17,470 nt of DNA from Methanothrix sp. (GTDB taxonomy: Archaea; Halobacteriota; Methanosarcinia; Methanotrichales; Methanotrichaceae), in NCBI GenBank assembly GCA_028679775.1, contig JAJRAX010000286.1:1-17470 (forward strand), written 5' to 3'. The notes under the pieces were generated by a model, which did not search any database, was not told where the DNA came from, and saw only the letters and a list, made by a program, of their open reading frames with translations. Of the stretch, positions 8,282-15,168 are shown in pieces. The position numbers were made by a program, and so were the translations under genes. Every line of letters begins with the position of its first letter. Positions within the stretch are counted from its first letter, which is position 1.

Positions 8282-8739
8282 TGGATGAAAGAGATCTAGA
8301 GCTTCTCAAGGTCGCCCAGGATGGCATTTTGTTCACAGAGCGACCCTATCAGATTTTAGGGGAAATGGTTGGCATGAGCGAGCAGGAGGTCGTGGATCGT
8401 CTGAGGGCGCTTCAGGATGAGGGAATAATTCGGAGATTTGCGGCCACCATCGGCCACAGGGCTCTGGGAATTGTGGCCAACGCCATGATTGCCTGGAGGG
8501 CTCCTTCTGAGGATATAGAAAGGGTCGGCGAGCTTCTGGGAAGCGTTGACGAGGTAACTCACTGCTACGAGAGGGCCACAACCCCCGACTGGCCTTACAA
8601 TCTTTACACTATGGTGCACTCCACAAGCAAAGAAGACTGCTTGGATAGAGCCCGTCGCTTCTCGCAGTTATCAGGCATAACTGAGTACCGTGTGCTTTTT
8701 AGCGAGTTTGAGTACAAGAAGACCTCCGCCAGGATCTGA
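8281..8739 (+). CDS. ahbB: siroheme decarboxylase, AhbB-type subunit (Lrp/AsnC-like)
   Basis: About 152 residues. The N-terminal 60 residues form an Lrp/AsnC-like winged helix (RPYQILGEMVGMSEQEVVDRL, GIIRRFAATIGH). The C-terminal half is the ferredoxin-like fold carrying the AhbB signature NAMIAWRAP, THCYERATTPDWPYNLYTMVH and a KKTS tail. AhbA/AhbB decarboxylate siroheme to 12,18-didecarboxysiroheme in the alternative heme pathway of methanogens and sulfate reducers. The HCYxR...DWPYNLYTM pattern points to the B-type rather than the A-type subunit. ATG 8281 overlaps the preceding stop (TAATG). The next gene is a precorrin-2 dehydrogenase, which makes the siroheme precursor, so context agrees. 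The partner ahbA is not in the window. Some relatives are transcription regulators, but the conserved decarboxylase motifs argue against that. Confidence 0.87.
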   Translation: MDERDLELLKVAQDGILFTERPYQILGEMVGMSEQEVVDRLRALQDEGIIRRFAATIGHRALGIVANAMIAWRAPSEDIERVGELLGSVDEVTHCYERATTPDWPYNLYTMVHSTSKEDCLDRARRFSQLSGITEYRVLFSEFEYKKTSARI

Positions 8740-8749
8740 TCGAGTTGAT

Positions 8750-9472
8750 ATGGCTAATCATAGTGATAATGACCCGGGATCGCATAGGCCAATATTGCCG
8801 CTTTTCCTGGATTTGAGGACCAGGCTGGTTGTGATCTTCGGAGGTGGGTCGGTCGGCGAACGCAAGGCCGAGCTGTTCTCCCGTCACGGACCGGTTAGGG
8901 TTCTCTCTCGCGACTTCTCTCATGGCCTGTTGGATCTTGCGAAGGACCGGAAAAGACAGATAGAACTTTTGAAGTGCGATCTGTCCAATGGTTTTGATCA
9001 ACACCTGCAGGATGCGTTCATAGTCATACCAGCAACCAACGACTCGATCCTGAATCGCGCCATAGAAACAGAAGCCCGCCGCCAGGGAATTCTCGTCAAT
9101 AGCGTGGAGGGTGCGGGGGATGTGGTGGTCCCTTCTGTCCTGCAGAAGGGCTCGATCGCCATTGCCATCACTACCGAAAATCCGGGGTTGACCAAATACC
9201 TGCGCCTGCGGCTAGAGGATGAGCTGACTGAGAACCTCTCGGAGATGGCCCGGTTGCTCAGCCAGATCCGCAAGGAGAACAAAGAGCTAGTGCCTCTACA
9301 GAAGGATCGGGCTCGCATAATCTGGCAGATACTCAGAGACGAGGAGATCTGGAGGCTCTTGGATGTATCCTATGAAAAGGCCTATATGAGGGCCCGCTCA
9401 CATGTTGACATTGATGAGCGAGATAGCCTCGATGCTGGTGACCCACCGCAAGGCCTCCATCGACGAGATTGA
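8750..9472 (+). CDS. precorrin-2 dehydrogenase / sirohydrochlorin ferrochelatase-like protein
   Basis: About 240 residues, resembling the N-terminal module of CysG and archaeal SirC-type enzymes. LPLFLDLRTRLVVIFGGGS is the Rossmann NAD-binding start (GGGSVGERKA at residues 31-40). ATND, LVNSVEG and VVVPSVLQKGSIAIAITTE are the other family blocks, and a helical dimerisation region follows. It oxidises precorrin-2 to sirohydrochlorin with NAD; some members also insert iron to give siroheme. Sirohydrochlorin feeds both siroheme/heme and coenzyme F430 in methanogens. ATG 8750 is chosen over GTG 8690, which lies inside ahbB and adds residues not seen in the family. No strong ribosome-binding site is visible. 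The last about 19 residues are encoded within the 5' end of hemA and are probably a poorly conserved tail. Confidence 0.87.
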   Translation: MANHSDNDPGSHRPILPLFLDLRTRLVVIFGGGSVGERKAELFSRHGPVRVLSRDFSHGLLDLAKDRKRQIELLKCDLSNGFDQHLQDAFIVIPATNDSILNRAIETEARRQGILVNSVEGAGDVVVPSVLQKGSIAIAITTENPGLTKYLRLRLEDELTENLSEMARLLSQIRKENKELVPLQKDRARIIWQILRDEEIWRLLDVSYEKAYMRARSHVDIDERDSLDAGDPPQGLHRRD

Positions 9473-10661
9473 GCAGGCGTGGCATGGAGATGTACCGACG
9501 CTTCTCAAATGGGTGGCCTCACAGGATAGGGTAGAAGAGTGTGCTGTCCTCAAGACCTGCAACCGTGTCGAAATCTACATCGTTAGCACCCGTGGCGAGA
9601 AGGTTCTCTTCGACCTGGCTAAGAAAGCGCGCGTCTCCTCTCGCATAATCGACTTCCATGATCACGACGAATCCCTGCTTCACCTCCTGCGCCTGGCCTC
9701 CGGCCTCGAGTCCATGGTTATCGGCGAGGACCAGATACTCGGTCAGATGAAGGAGCTTGTGCAGATCGCTTTTCGGGCGGGAACGACCGGCTGGATGCTG
9801 GACACGGCCTTCAAGAAAGCCATTGCCGTGGGAAAACGGGTTAGAAAGGAGACCAGCATCAACGAGAGGTCCGTGTCGGTAGGCTCAGCAGCCGTTGATC
9901 TAGCTGAAGGGATCCTTGGAGACCTGACGGGAAAAAGCGTCCTGGTGATCGGGGCTGGAGAGACCGGGGAGCTGATATCCCGGGCTCTTTTGACCAAGGA
10001 TCTCGGCTCGCTGACAGTCACCAACCGCACCTACAACTCTGCCCAGAGTCTGGCGGAATGCCTGGGTGCTCATGCCGTGCCCTTCGAGGAGATGAAGGAT
10101 CGTCTCAAGACTGCCAATGTGGTCATCAGCGCCACCTCAGCCCCACATTATATCCTGCTCAAAGAAGACATCGCGAAGGCAATGGCAGGTCGGACGGACA
10201 AGCTGCTGATCATTGATATAGCCAATCCTAGAGACATAGATGAAGCCGCGTCTGAGGTCCCGGGAGTCGAGCTGCACAACATCGACAGCCTGAAGAATAT
10301 CAGCAACGAGAACATGATGCAAAGGATGGTAGAGGCCAATCGAGTTGAGGCCATCATTGCCGAGGAGATGCAGCTTCTTGTTGCCAAATACAAGCGAAAG
10401 CAGGCGGAAGAGCTTTTGGCCCGGCTTTATTCCAAAGCCGAGATCATCAAGGATCAAGAGGTCAAGCGGGCCATGAATAAGCTATCCGCCAGGCATACTC
10501 TTGGCGAGGTCGAGCAGAAGGTGCTGCAAGACATGAGCCATTCCATTGTCAACAAGATATTCTCTGAACCCACCAAGGCCCTCAAGCAGGCTGCTGAAAG
10601 TGGGAACACCGATATCCTTAACGCAGTCTGTGAGTTGTTCTGTCTGGAGGAGATTAAATGA
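9414..10661 (+). CDS. hemA: glutamyl-tRNA reductase
   Basis: Reduces glutamyl-tRNA(Glu) with NADPH to glutamate-1-semialdehyde, the first committed step of C5-pathway tetrapyrrole synthesis. About 415 residues, the normal length. The catalytic domain has KTCNRVEIY with nucleophile Cys49 and GLESMVIGEDQILGQMK. VLVIGAGETGELISRAL is the NADPH-binding site, VVISATSAPH follows, and the C-terminal helical dimerisation domain occupies about residues 310-415. ATG 9414 gives MSEIASMLVTHRKA, matching archaeal HemA N-termini; ATG 9402 and 9432 are alternatives. The gene overlaps the previous one by 59 bases in another frame, an unusually long overlap, and its stop overlaps the hemB start (ATGA). It provides the substrate route to heme, siroheme, F430 and cobamides. 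Confidence 0.95.
   Translation: MSEIASMLVTHRKASIDEIEQAWHGDVPTLLKWVASQDRVEECAVLKTCNRVEIYIVSTRGEKVLFDLAKKARVSSRIIDFHDHDESLLHLLRLASGLESMVIGEDQILGQMKELVQIAFRAGTTGWMLDTAFKKAIAVGKRVRKETSINERSVSVGSAAVDLAEGILGDLTGKSVLVIGAGETGELISRALLTKDLGSLTVTNRTYNSAQSLAECLGAHAVPFEEMKDRLKTANVVISATSAPHYILLKEDIAKAMAGRTDKLLIIDIANPRDIDEAASEVPGVELHNIDSLKNISNENMMQRMVEANRVEAIIAEEMQLLVAKYKRKQAEELLARLYSKAEIIKDQEVKRAMNKLSARHTLGEVEQKVLQDMSHSIVNKIFSEPTKALKQAAESGNTDILNAVCELFCLEEIK
10646..10654 (+). promoter_or_regulatory. strong ribosome-binding site for hemB
   Basis: GGAGGAGAT closely matches the complement of the archaeal 16S rRNA 3' end. It lies inside the last hemA codons; the GGAGG core is 7 bases from ATG 10658. It is one of the best Shine-Dalgarno matches in the window. 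Confidence 0.65.
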
Positions 10662-11611
10662 GGCGAATGAGGCGTCTGAGAGCCCCTAAAATCCGGGAGA
10701 TGGTCGCTGAGACCCATCTCTCATGCAATGATCTGGTGCAGCCCATATTCGTTGATGAGAGAATAACTGCGCCGAAAGCCATTGAGTCCATGCCAGGCCA
10801 GTTCCGACAGAGCCTTGAGAGCCTGCCTGCGGAAGCCGGTGCCCTGGAGGATCTGGGTGTGCCAGCAGTGCTCCTTTTCGGCCTACCAGCCCAAAAAGAT
10901 GAAGTCGGATCTGGCGCCTACGATCCCCACGGCATAATTCAGAAGGCAGTGGCCGCGATCAAGGAGACAACCAGCCTGATAGTGATAACCGATCTATGCC
11001 TTTGTGAGTATACCAGCCACGGCCACTGCGGCCTGATCAGAGGTGAGAAGGTCCTCAATGATGAGACGCTGCCACTACTTGGCGAGACGGCGGTGAGCCA
11101 GGCAGCAGCGGGCGCGGATATTGTTGCACCCAGCGGCATGATGGACCACATGGTCAGGGCGATACGAGCGTCACTGGACTTGGACGGATATGCCGATACA
11201 CCCATCCTCTCCTATGCTGCCAAGTATGCATCTACCTTCTACGGGCCATTCCGTGAGGCGGCTGAGTCCGGGTATGCCTGGGGCGACAGGAAGGGGTATC
11301 AGATGAATCCTGCAAACTTTGCTGAGGCGCTTTGGGAGGTCCAGCTGGACATCGAAGAGGGTGCAGATATGGTCATGGTCAAGCCTGCCATGCCTTACCT
11401 GGATGTCTTGCGGGCTGTAAAGGATATGTTCGGCATGCCTACAGCTGCCTATCAGGTCTCCGGCGAATACACGATGATAACCGCGGCTGCCAGACAGGGA
11501 TGGCTTGATGAGAACGCAGCATTCCTGGAATCCCTGACCTGCATCAGACGGGCCGGAGCTGACATGATCATCACCTACTGGGCAAAGGAATACGCTCGAC
11601 TCGGCCTGTAA
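10658..11611 (+). CDS. hemB: porphobilinogen synthase (delta-aminolevulinic acid dehydratase), zinc type
   Basis: Condenses two 5-aminolevulinate molecules to porphobilinogen. 317 residues, the usual length. DLCLCEYTSHGHCG carries Cys114, Cys116 and Cys124, the active-site zinc ligands, so this is a zinc-dependent rather than a magnesium-only enzyme. YAAKYASTFYGPFREA contains Lys189 and MVKPAMPYLD contains Lys242; these are the two Schiff-base lysines of the family. The start overlaps the hemA stop by four bases and is preceded by a strong ribosome-binding site, so expression is coupled. It is the last gene of the run. hemL, hemC and hemD, which follow hemB in many archaeal heme clusters, are not downstream; a convergent aglB is. 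Confidence 0.95.
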   Translation: MRRMRRLRAPKIREMVAETHLSCNDLVQPIFVDERITAPKAIESMPGQFRQSLESLPAEAGALEDLGVPAVLLFGLPAQKDEVGSGAYDPHGIIQKAVAAIKETTSLIVITDLCLCEYTSHGHCGLIRGEKVLNDETLPLLGETAVSQAAAGADIVAPSGMMDHMVRAIRASLDLDGYADTPILSYAAKYASTFYGPFREAAESGYAWGDRKGYQMNPANFAEALWEVQLDIEEGADMVMVKPAMPYLDVLRAVKDMFGMPTAAYQVSGEYTMITAAARQGWLDENAAFLESLTCIRRAGADMIITYWAKEYARLGL

Positions 11612-11624
11612 TTTAACTCGTAGG

Positions 11625-11679
11625 ATTGCGAAGGACAGGGCGGGAAGTCCCCGTCCTCTCGGCTGAGATGGGAGTTCAC
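11625..11679 (+). mobile_element. possible IS200/IS605-TnpB right-end / omega-RNA-like scar A
   Basis: Between hemB and the 3' end of aglB lies a G/C-rich segment whose order GGGCGGGAAG-TCCCCGTCC...GGGAG-TTCAC resembles the 3' ends of TnpB-carrying IS200/IS605 elements, where GAAG-CCC-hairpin-GGGAG-(A/T)xTCAC is common. GGACAGGG (11633-11640) pairs with CCCCGTCC (11649-11656) with one mismatch, and TCTC/GAGA can form a second small stem. No tnpB or tnpA frame is adjacent, so it would be a solitary remnant. The family resemblance is from memory, not a search. It may instead act only as a terminator for hemB and/or aglB. Confidence 0.35.
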
Positions 11680-13904
11680 ATGGTGAGCTCAATGGTTCTG
11701 CCCTGGGTTATGTCCTGCTCGCTCACATTCAGATCTATGGTCTTCAGCTCATCTTTGTTTCCGGAGAAGACCAGATACGGGGTGGTGGCATGGCATCCGT
11801 TTCCATTTTCTGTGGAGTAGGGCACTCGTATCTCGAAGGCACCGCTCTTGATCTGGGCCTCATTGACATAAATGAATGGCCTCCCCTGATTGGAAGTCAT
11901 GTTCAGAAGGGCTCCTACCTTCTTGTCTGGGTCGGCCCGGACTCTTATCAATGCACCGGGAACATACTCGAAGATCTTGACCTCGCTTTTAGCCGGATTA
12001 TCGCCCAGGAACGTCTTTGATTCATGGATCAGCCGGAAGTGGCTCGTGCCAGCTCCATCAAATAGATAGAGCCTCGCCAGTGTGGTATTGAACAGTCTCA
12101 CCTGTGGTATGATGGTGTATGTAGTGCCATCGTCTTCAGCTCTCATGTAGCTGCTGATATCCTCATTTGCCCAGGCGGTGACTGCAGCAAGTTTGCCGTA
12201 GATCAGGCTGTAATCAGTAAGGATGTACCTGGATTTCCTGGCGTCAAGTATGGCTGCTGCCTCTTCTTCGCTCTCTGATAGGTAGAATTTGGCCGCATCC
12301 TCCCAACCGACCTGGAAGTTGTTGGCGACAACAGGTCTTTCGGCCAGGTAGAGCACCCAGTTGCCGTAGTCCCACCAGCTCATGACGCCGTACTCCGGAC
12401 TTTCCTGGGGCGAATCAAAGAAACTGGTGGCGTTGCTGTTCTCGTTCAACCAGGCTAAAGACTCCTCCCAGTCTCCAGCGGCTGTTGGAAGCGCGCTCTG
12501 GGAAAAGTAGATGGTATTCCAGGCAGTAGGCAGGACTAGCAGCAACAGCAAAACGGCAGGCAACATATTGGAATGTCTTGCAGACTCTGCGCAGGCAGCA
12601 TCTGGCGCATCATCCCGATGCCTTTTGCCTATTGCCTCCTGCAGATAGACAAACAGAATGCTAATCATCAAACCCATTGAAACTGTGGAGATGTAAAGGA
12701 ACCTGGACTGCCCAAAGGTGAGCGCGATTGTGACCATCGCCCAGACCAATAGCATAATCTGGCCCTGTCTTATGGCACCGGTGCTTCTTCGGATGAAATT
12801 GATGGCTGCGGCAATGCCGGCTAAAGAGAGCAGAATATTCAAGCCGAGAGCAGAGGACGCTACCTCTGTGAATGTTTCATAATCGTAGATGAGCGGCTCA
12901 GCCTCGCCGATCTTTCCAATCATCTCTCCGCCCCAGATGTACTCCATTCCGGTCTCTATCATTGCACCTAAGCCGAATAACCCGCCGGAAAGCTTTGTTG
13001 TCAAGGCGAATAATACACCTAAAATCAGTAAGCTCAGTGGAAATGCCTTCCAGGTTATCCCTCTCTTCATGATAATCATGGCTATGGCAAACATAACGCC
13101 AATAGCGACAATCATCGCTCCGGTTCCCTGGAAGGATGCACGGAGCCAGTCGGTATTTGCAAATGGTATAAGCAGGACAAATGCTATCACATAGGCAACA
13201 AGCAGCAATGTTGCAGTCTCTTTGCTAGATTTTCCTGCTCTTGTGTCCAATGTCATCTGGACTGCTGCATAAAGCGTGAATATTGCCAGGTAGATATCTG
13301 CTCCCTGCCATGTATATGCCAAGGCGGCCATGGCCACCCCTGCGGCAGAGGCAAAGAGGATTTTTTTCTCGCTTCTGCGGATAGCTAGGATTAGGAAGAG
13401 GAGTATGATGAGGGAGAGCAGAACCTCCAGGCAGTGGTGGTCCAGGGCGGCAAACATGGTATAGAGTAGAAAGTCTGGTGCCAGGGCAGTCATAAACGCT
13501 GCCAGAAGCGCTGTTTTATGGTCGAATAGCTCCCTGACAATATAGTAGACTGCCACAATCGCTATGATGCCGATGATTATTGGAACAAAGGATGCCGCAA
13601 TCTCAACCCCCGTTTTGCTGTGTTGGCCGAGTGCAACACACAGCGCTGCTGAGATCTGATCAAAGAGCGGAGGCCAGGTTATTTCAAACCCATGTGGATA
13701 ATTCAGGTAACTGTCAAACCATAGAGTATTTGGAAAATGCTGTGCCGAAAACAGGATCCGCCTCATATGGTAATACTCATCGTAACCCGGAAGAATAATG
13801 CCGTTTTCGGAAAATGAGTTCCTCCCTGCAAACAACCTCAGCAGGAGACCAAGAATTACAACTGCAAAAAGCTCTGCGGGCTCGCTCCTCTTCCCTCGAT
13901 CCAT
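11676..13904 (-). CDS. aglB: STT3/AglB dolichyl-phosphooligosaccharide-protein glycosyltransferase
   Basis: Membrane oligosaccharyltransferase that moves a lipid-linked glycan to Asn in N-X-S/T sequons outside the cell. About 742 residues: an N-terminal membrane part with roughly a dozen hydrophobic helices, then a soluble C-terminal domain from about residue 475. Catalytic signatures are PGYDEYYH with Asp42, FAALDHHCLEVL (metal-binding DHH), TFTEV (the TIxE-like loop) and SWWDYGNW at about 509-515, which recognises the sequon hydroxyl residue. A DYSLIYGK segment may be the DK-type helix motif. ATG 13904 is chosen: it begins MDRGKRSEP just before the first membrane helix and sits 25 bases from a TATA box, whereas the in-frame extension to 14021 crosses the 3' end of the neighbouring gene. 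Its stop abuts scar A. Confidence 0.92.
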   Translation of the reverse strand: MDRGKRSEPAELFAVVILGLLLRLFAGRNSFSENGIILPGYDEYYHMRRILFSAQHFPNTLWFDSYLNYPHGFEITWPPLFDQISAALCVALGQHSKTGVEIAASFVPIIIGIIAIVAVYYIVRELFDHKTALLAAFMTALAPDFLLYTMFAALDHHCLEVLLSLIILLFLILAIRRSEKKILFASAAGVAMAALAYTWQGADIYLAIFTLYAAVQMTLDTRAGKSSKETATLLLVAYVIAFVLLIPFANTDWLRASFQGTGAMIVAIGVMFAIAMIIMKRGITWKAFPLSLLILGVLFALTTKLSGGLFGLGAMIETGMEYIWGGEMIGKIGEAEPLIYDYETFTEVASSALGLNILLSLAGIAAAINFIRRSTGAIRQGQIMLLVWAMVTIALTFGQSRFLYISTVSMGLMISILFVYLQEAIGKRHRDDAPDAACAESARHSNMLPAVLLLLLVLPTAWNTIYFSQSALPTAAGDWEESLAWLNENSNATSFFDSPQESPEYGVMSWWDYGNWVLYLAERPVVANNFQVGWEDAAKFYLSESEEEAAAILDARKSRYILTDYSLIYGKLAAVTAWANEDISSYMRAEDDGTTYTIIPQVRLFNTTLARLYLFDGAGTSHFRLIHESKTFLGDNPAKSEVKIFEYVPGALIRVRADPDKKVGALLNMTSNQGRPFIYVNEAQIKSGAFEIRVPYSTENGNGCHATTPYLVFSGNKDELKTIDLNVSEQDITQGRTIELTM

Positions 13905-13924
13905 GTGGATCGATGATTGTGCTG

Positions 13925-13940
13925 AATATAAAAGTTTTTT
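13925..13940 (-). promoter_or_regulatory. BRE/TATA promoter of aglB
   Basis: Read on the - strand, a CAAAAAAC BRE-like block runs into TTTTATATT, centred near 13929. A start 25 bases downstream falls on ATG 13904, so the transcript is probably leaderless; this also fixes the start codon. Confidence 0.6.
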
Positions 13941-13953
13941 GTAGCAATAATAT

Positions 13954-14454
13954 TTAATTATCAATATCCTCTTGCCATATCTGGTCGCTATGCTGGCTGT
14001 CATCAATGTCCTGGCTGTCAAAAATCATCAGCTCGTAGACGACTGCATCCTCACTAACCTCTGCTCTAATTCCGTAGCTCTCCTCGATCTCCTCGAATAT
14101 TTCTTCCTGCATATCCAGGCCGTGTTCCAGCTCGTAGCCTTCTATGTCCTCTAGAGAGAATCCATGGTCCGATACAACACCGGCCTTGATCTCTTCTAAT
14201 AAATCCAGTTGCTCGATAGCGGCCAAGCTGATTATGAAGCCATCAATCTCATCTTCGACAGAGTCAATATTGAGCTTGAACTCCCAAGGATCTTCTGCAA
14301 CCGTTAGCTCTCTCTTGATCTTCAGCTCCTCAATTACGGCTGGGGTGATCTGCAGATCTTGCCCCGCCTGATGCATGGCGGCAAAAAGGGGGTCGTGGGC
14401 CAGCGAAATCTCATCGATGATCTCCTTCCAGATATCGTAGGTCAAACCGAACAC
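13954..14454 (-). CDS. highly acidic hypothetical protein
   Basis: 166 residues, not recognised. It is strongly acidic throughout, with runs such as MQEEIFEEIEESYG and a C-terminal tail rich in Asp, Ser and Gln (DSQDIDDSQHSDQIWQEDIDN region). It has no signal peptide, membrane helix or cysteine. The pattern DLQITPAVIEELKIKRELTV suggests helices. The start GTG 14454 is preceded by AGGAGAT six bases away, and the reading frame is long for an A/T-rich stretch, which supports a real gene. The stop lies 50 bases upstream of the aglB start. High acidity could reflect binding to a basic partner or nucleic-acid mimicry, but nothing here proves that. Confidence 0.65.
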   Translation of the reverse strand: MFGLTYDIWKEIIDEISLAHDPLFAAMHQAGQDLQITPAVIEELKIKRELTVAEDPWEFKLNIDSVEDEIDGFIISLAAIEQLDLLEEIKAGVVSDHGFSLEDIEGYELEHGLDMQEEIFEEIEESYGIRAEVSEDAVVYELMIFDSQDIDDSQHSDQIWQEDIDN

Positions 14455-14460
14455 GAGGAA

Positions 14461-14467
14461 ATCTCCT
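14461..14467 (-). promoter_or_regulatory. ribosome-binding site supporting the GTG start of the acidic protein
   Basis: AGGAGAT on the - strand, 6 bases before GTG 14454. It is the main evidence for this non-ATG start. Confidence 0.5.
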
Positions 14468-14479
14468 TTTGATGTTGGA

Positions 14480-14489
14480 TTATTATAAC
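14480..14489 (-). promoter_or_regulatory. TATA-like box upstream of the acidic protein
   Basis: GTTATAATAA on the - strand. A start 25 bases downstream would fall near 14459 and would leave out the ribosome-binding site at 14461-14467, so either the start is slightly upstream or this box is not used. Confidence 0.3.
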
Positions 14490-14508
14490 GTGGGGGTAAA
14501 GGGGTAGA

Positions 14509-14546
14509 GAAGACCCATCTCCTTCAGGGGCATGGGAGGAAGTCAC
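14509..14546 (+). mobile_element. possible IS200/IS605-TnpB right-end / omega-RNA-like scar B
   Basis: GAAG at 14509-14512 is followed by a hairpin, CCCATCTCC (14514-14522) pairing with GGGCATGGG (14528-14536) with one internal C-C mismatch and a TTCAG loop, and then AGGAAGTCAC ending at 14546. This order (GAAG, C-rich arm, TTCAG loop, G-rich arm, GGAxGTCAC) is what the author recalls for right ends of TnpB-type IS605 elements. It has the same layout and length class as scar A (38 versus 36 bases from GAAG to TCAC). There is no tnpB nearby. It could alternatively be the terminator of the udg gene read on the other strand. Confidence 0.35.
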
Positions 14547-14577
14547 ATCCGCTCGTATAGCTTCCAATAACTGGCAA

Positions 14578-15120
14578 TCAATGATTTTCAAGGGTATTCA
14601 ACCTTTTGAGATCTGAGACGAATCCTTCCATGAGATTTCTGTTTCTCAAGACAGCCGCTGGATGATATGTAACCAAAAAGCGGTCCTGCAATATCCGGCC
14701 GCGAAGTGCTGCTATGCCTTGCATGCCAAGGACAGCTTGTGCCGCAGTGTTTCCCATCAGGCAGATGATTTCAGGATTCACGATATCGATCTGAGCCTGC
14801 AAATAATGGCTACATGACGCGATCTCAAGCTTCTTCGGCTTTCTGTTTTCTGGAGGTCGGCATTTGATGACGCTGGTTATAAATGTCTCCGCCCTCACGA
14901 GCCCTGCCTGCTCAATAGCTCCATCCAACAGCCTTCCAGCCCGGCCCACAAAGGGCTTGCCCGTCATGTCCTCTTCTCTACCAGGTGCTTCACCCACCAG
15001 CATAATCCTGGCAGGTGCGGGACCTAGGCCAGGCACAGCACAATTTCTGTTCTGGCATAATGGACACAAGCGGCAAGCATGGATTTGCAGGTCGATAGCG
15101 GCGAGGTCATCCTGGTTCAT
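14578..15120 (-). CDS. family 4 uracil-DNA glycosylase (iron-sulfur type)
   Basis: Removes uracil from DNA, starting base-excision repair of deaminated cytosine. 180 residues, typical for the family. Four cysteines for the [4Fe-4S] cluster are visible: Cys16 and Cys19 (CRLC), Cys87 (VIKCRPPENRKP) and Cys103 (ASCSHYL). Motif GEAPGREED at 43-51 with GKPFVGRAG is the family 4 active-site block. VTYHPAAVLRN near the C-terminus supplies the conserved HPxx loop. Two extra cysteines, at 22 and 27, are not needed for the cluster. ATG 15120 gives the expected N-terminus. The gene is single, with its own TATA-like box and an inverted repeat directly upstream. Confidence 0.93.
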   Translation of the reverse strand: MNQDDLAAIDLQIHACRLCPLCQNRNCAVPGLGPAPARIMLVGEAPGREEDMTGKPFVGRAGRLLDGAIEQAGLVRAETFITSVIKCRPPENRKPKKLEIASCSHYLQAQIDIVNPEIICLMGNTAAQAVLGMQGIAALRGRILQDRFLVTYHPAAVLRNRNLMEGFVSDLKRLNTLENH

Positions 15121-15137
15121 GAGGATATGTCATCCTC
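15121..15137. repeat. inverted repeat directly before the udg start codon
   Basis: GAGGAT-ATGTC-ATCCTC, two perfect 6-base arms around a 5-base centre, touching the udg ATG and covering its likely transcription start. It may be an operator, or an RNA hairpin that hides the start region. Confidence 0.4.
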
Positions 15138-15146
15138 TTAGTCATT

Positions 15147-15163
15147 GATAATCTTTATTTCGG
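15147..15163 (-). promoter_or_regulatory. BRE/TATA-like promoter of udg
   Basis: CGAAATAAAGATTAT on the - strand, resembling the archaeal CRAAA-NN-TTTATATA layout. A start about 25 bases on lies within a few bases of ATG 15120. Confidence 0.4.
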
Positions 15164-15168
15164 GAAAA

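Noticed and set aside
8690..8749. GTG 8690 start for the precorrin-2 dehydrogenase
   Set aside because: The added residues overlap ahbB and do not resemble the family; ATG 8750 is adequate.
13905..14021. 39-residue N-terminal extension of AglB
   Set aside because: It runs through the aglB promoter and into the neighbouring gene; the TATA box places the start at 13904.
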